From: Meloidogyne chitwoodi
Taxonomy: Eukaryota > Nematoda > Chromadorea > Rhabditida > Meloidogynidae
DNA: 64,000 bases
NCBI GenBank assembly: GCA_015183035.1
Contig: JACZZP010000019.1
Coordinates: 62,001-126,000 of the forward strand
Direction: 5' to 3'
Part shown: positions 63,952-64,000 of the stretch, one piece after another
How positions within the stretch are numbered: the first letter of the stretch is position 1
Layout: each line of letters starts with the position of its first letter
The notes under the pieces: model-generated
The model's database searches: none
The model's input: the letters and a program-made list of their open reading frames with translations, nothing else
What the model was told of the DNA's origin: nothing
Made by a program: the position numbers and the translations under genes

Positions 63952-64000
63952 TAGAAAATGGAACAACAATAATAAATTTTATACATTTTTGTAATATTTT

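Overview
The window is AT-rich eukaryotic DNA that I read as nematode. The reasons are many 40-60 base introns with TTTCAG-type acceptors, acceptor sequences lying a few bases before start codons (as expected for spliced-leader addition), a neuropeptide precursor of the nematode RPamide class, and an intact nematode-type BEL/Pao retroelement with an envelope region. Several small secreted proteins, one with a nuclear-localisation tail, would fit a plant-parasitic species, but the sequence alone does not prove this.

Layout. (1) 1-1937, minus: a Q/H/N-rich protein running off the left edge, with nested transposon fragments in its last intron. (2) 1.9-19.9 kb: about 18 kb with no gene I can support. 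It holds fold-back and MITE-like elements at 3.1, 10.9, 11.6, 12.6-13.6, 14.4 and 15.2 kb, a tRNA-like sequence at 3.9 kb and several tandem repeats. (3) 19.9-28.4 kb: a 5-exon minus-strand unknown, a secreted Cys-rich peptide, a coiled-coil protein, the plus-strand RPamide precursor (26.06-27.26 kb) and a low-complexity minus-strand protein. (4) 31-40.3 kb, plus strand: a secreted thrombospondin-1-like protein, a small unknown, a single-pass membrane protein with a duplicated cytoplasmic tail, and a secreted/charged unknown with a tRNA-like insert in an intron. (5) 44.8-47.5 kb: a FAM43-like PID/PTB protein. (6) 48.1-48.6 kb and 60.9-61.5 kb: two minus-strand secreted-protein genes. They flank a 9.9-kb LTR retroelement (50,020-59,931) that is inserted in an inverted-repeat element (49,707-60,268). 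(7) 62.1-64 kb: a cluster of hAT-like and fold-back elements.

The retroelement looks very young. Its two 322-base LTRs are identical on reading, it has a 5-base target duplication, and one uninterrupted 2,974-codon frame runs from gag through pol, an envelope-like part and a novel basic C-terminal part. That last part has its own splice-acceptor-plus-ATG. I rank it as the most promising undescribed component.

Gene models were assembled by hand from open frames, phase-compatible GT-AG (and a few GC-AG) junctions and stop codons. The phases close exactly where I list exons, but no transcript or homology search was available.
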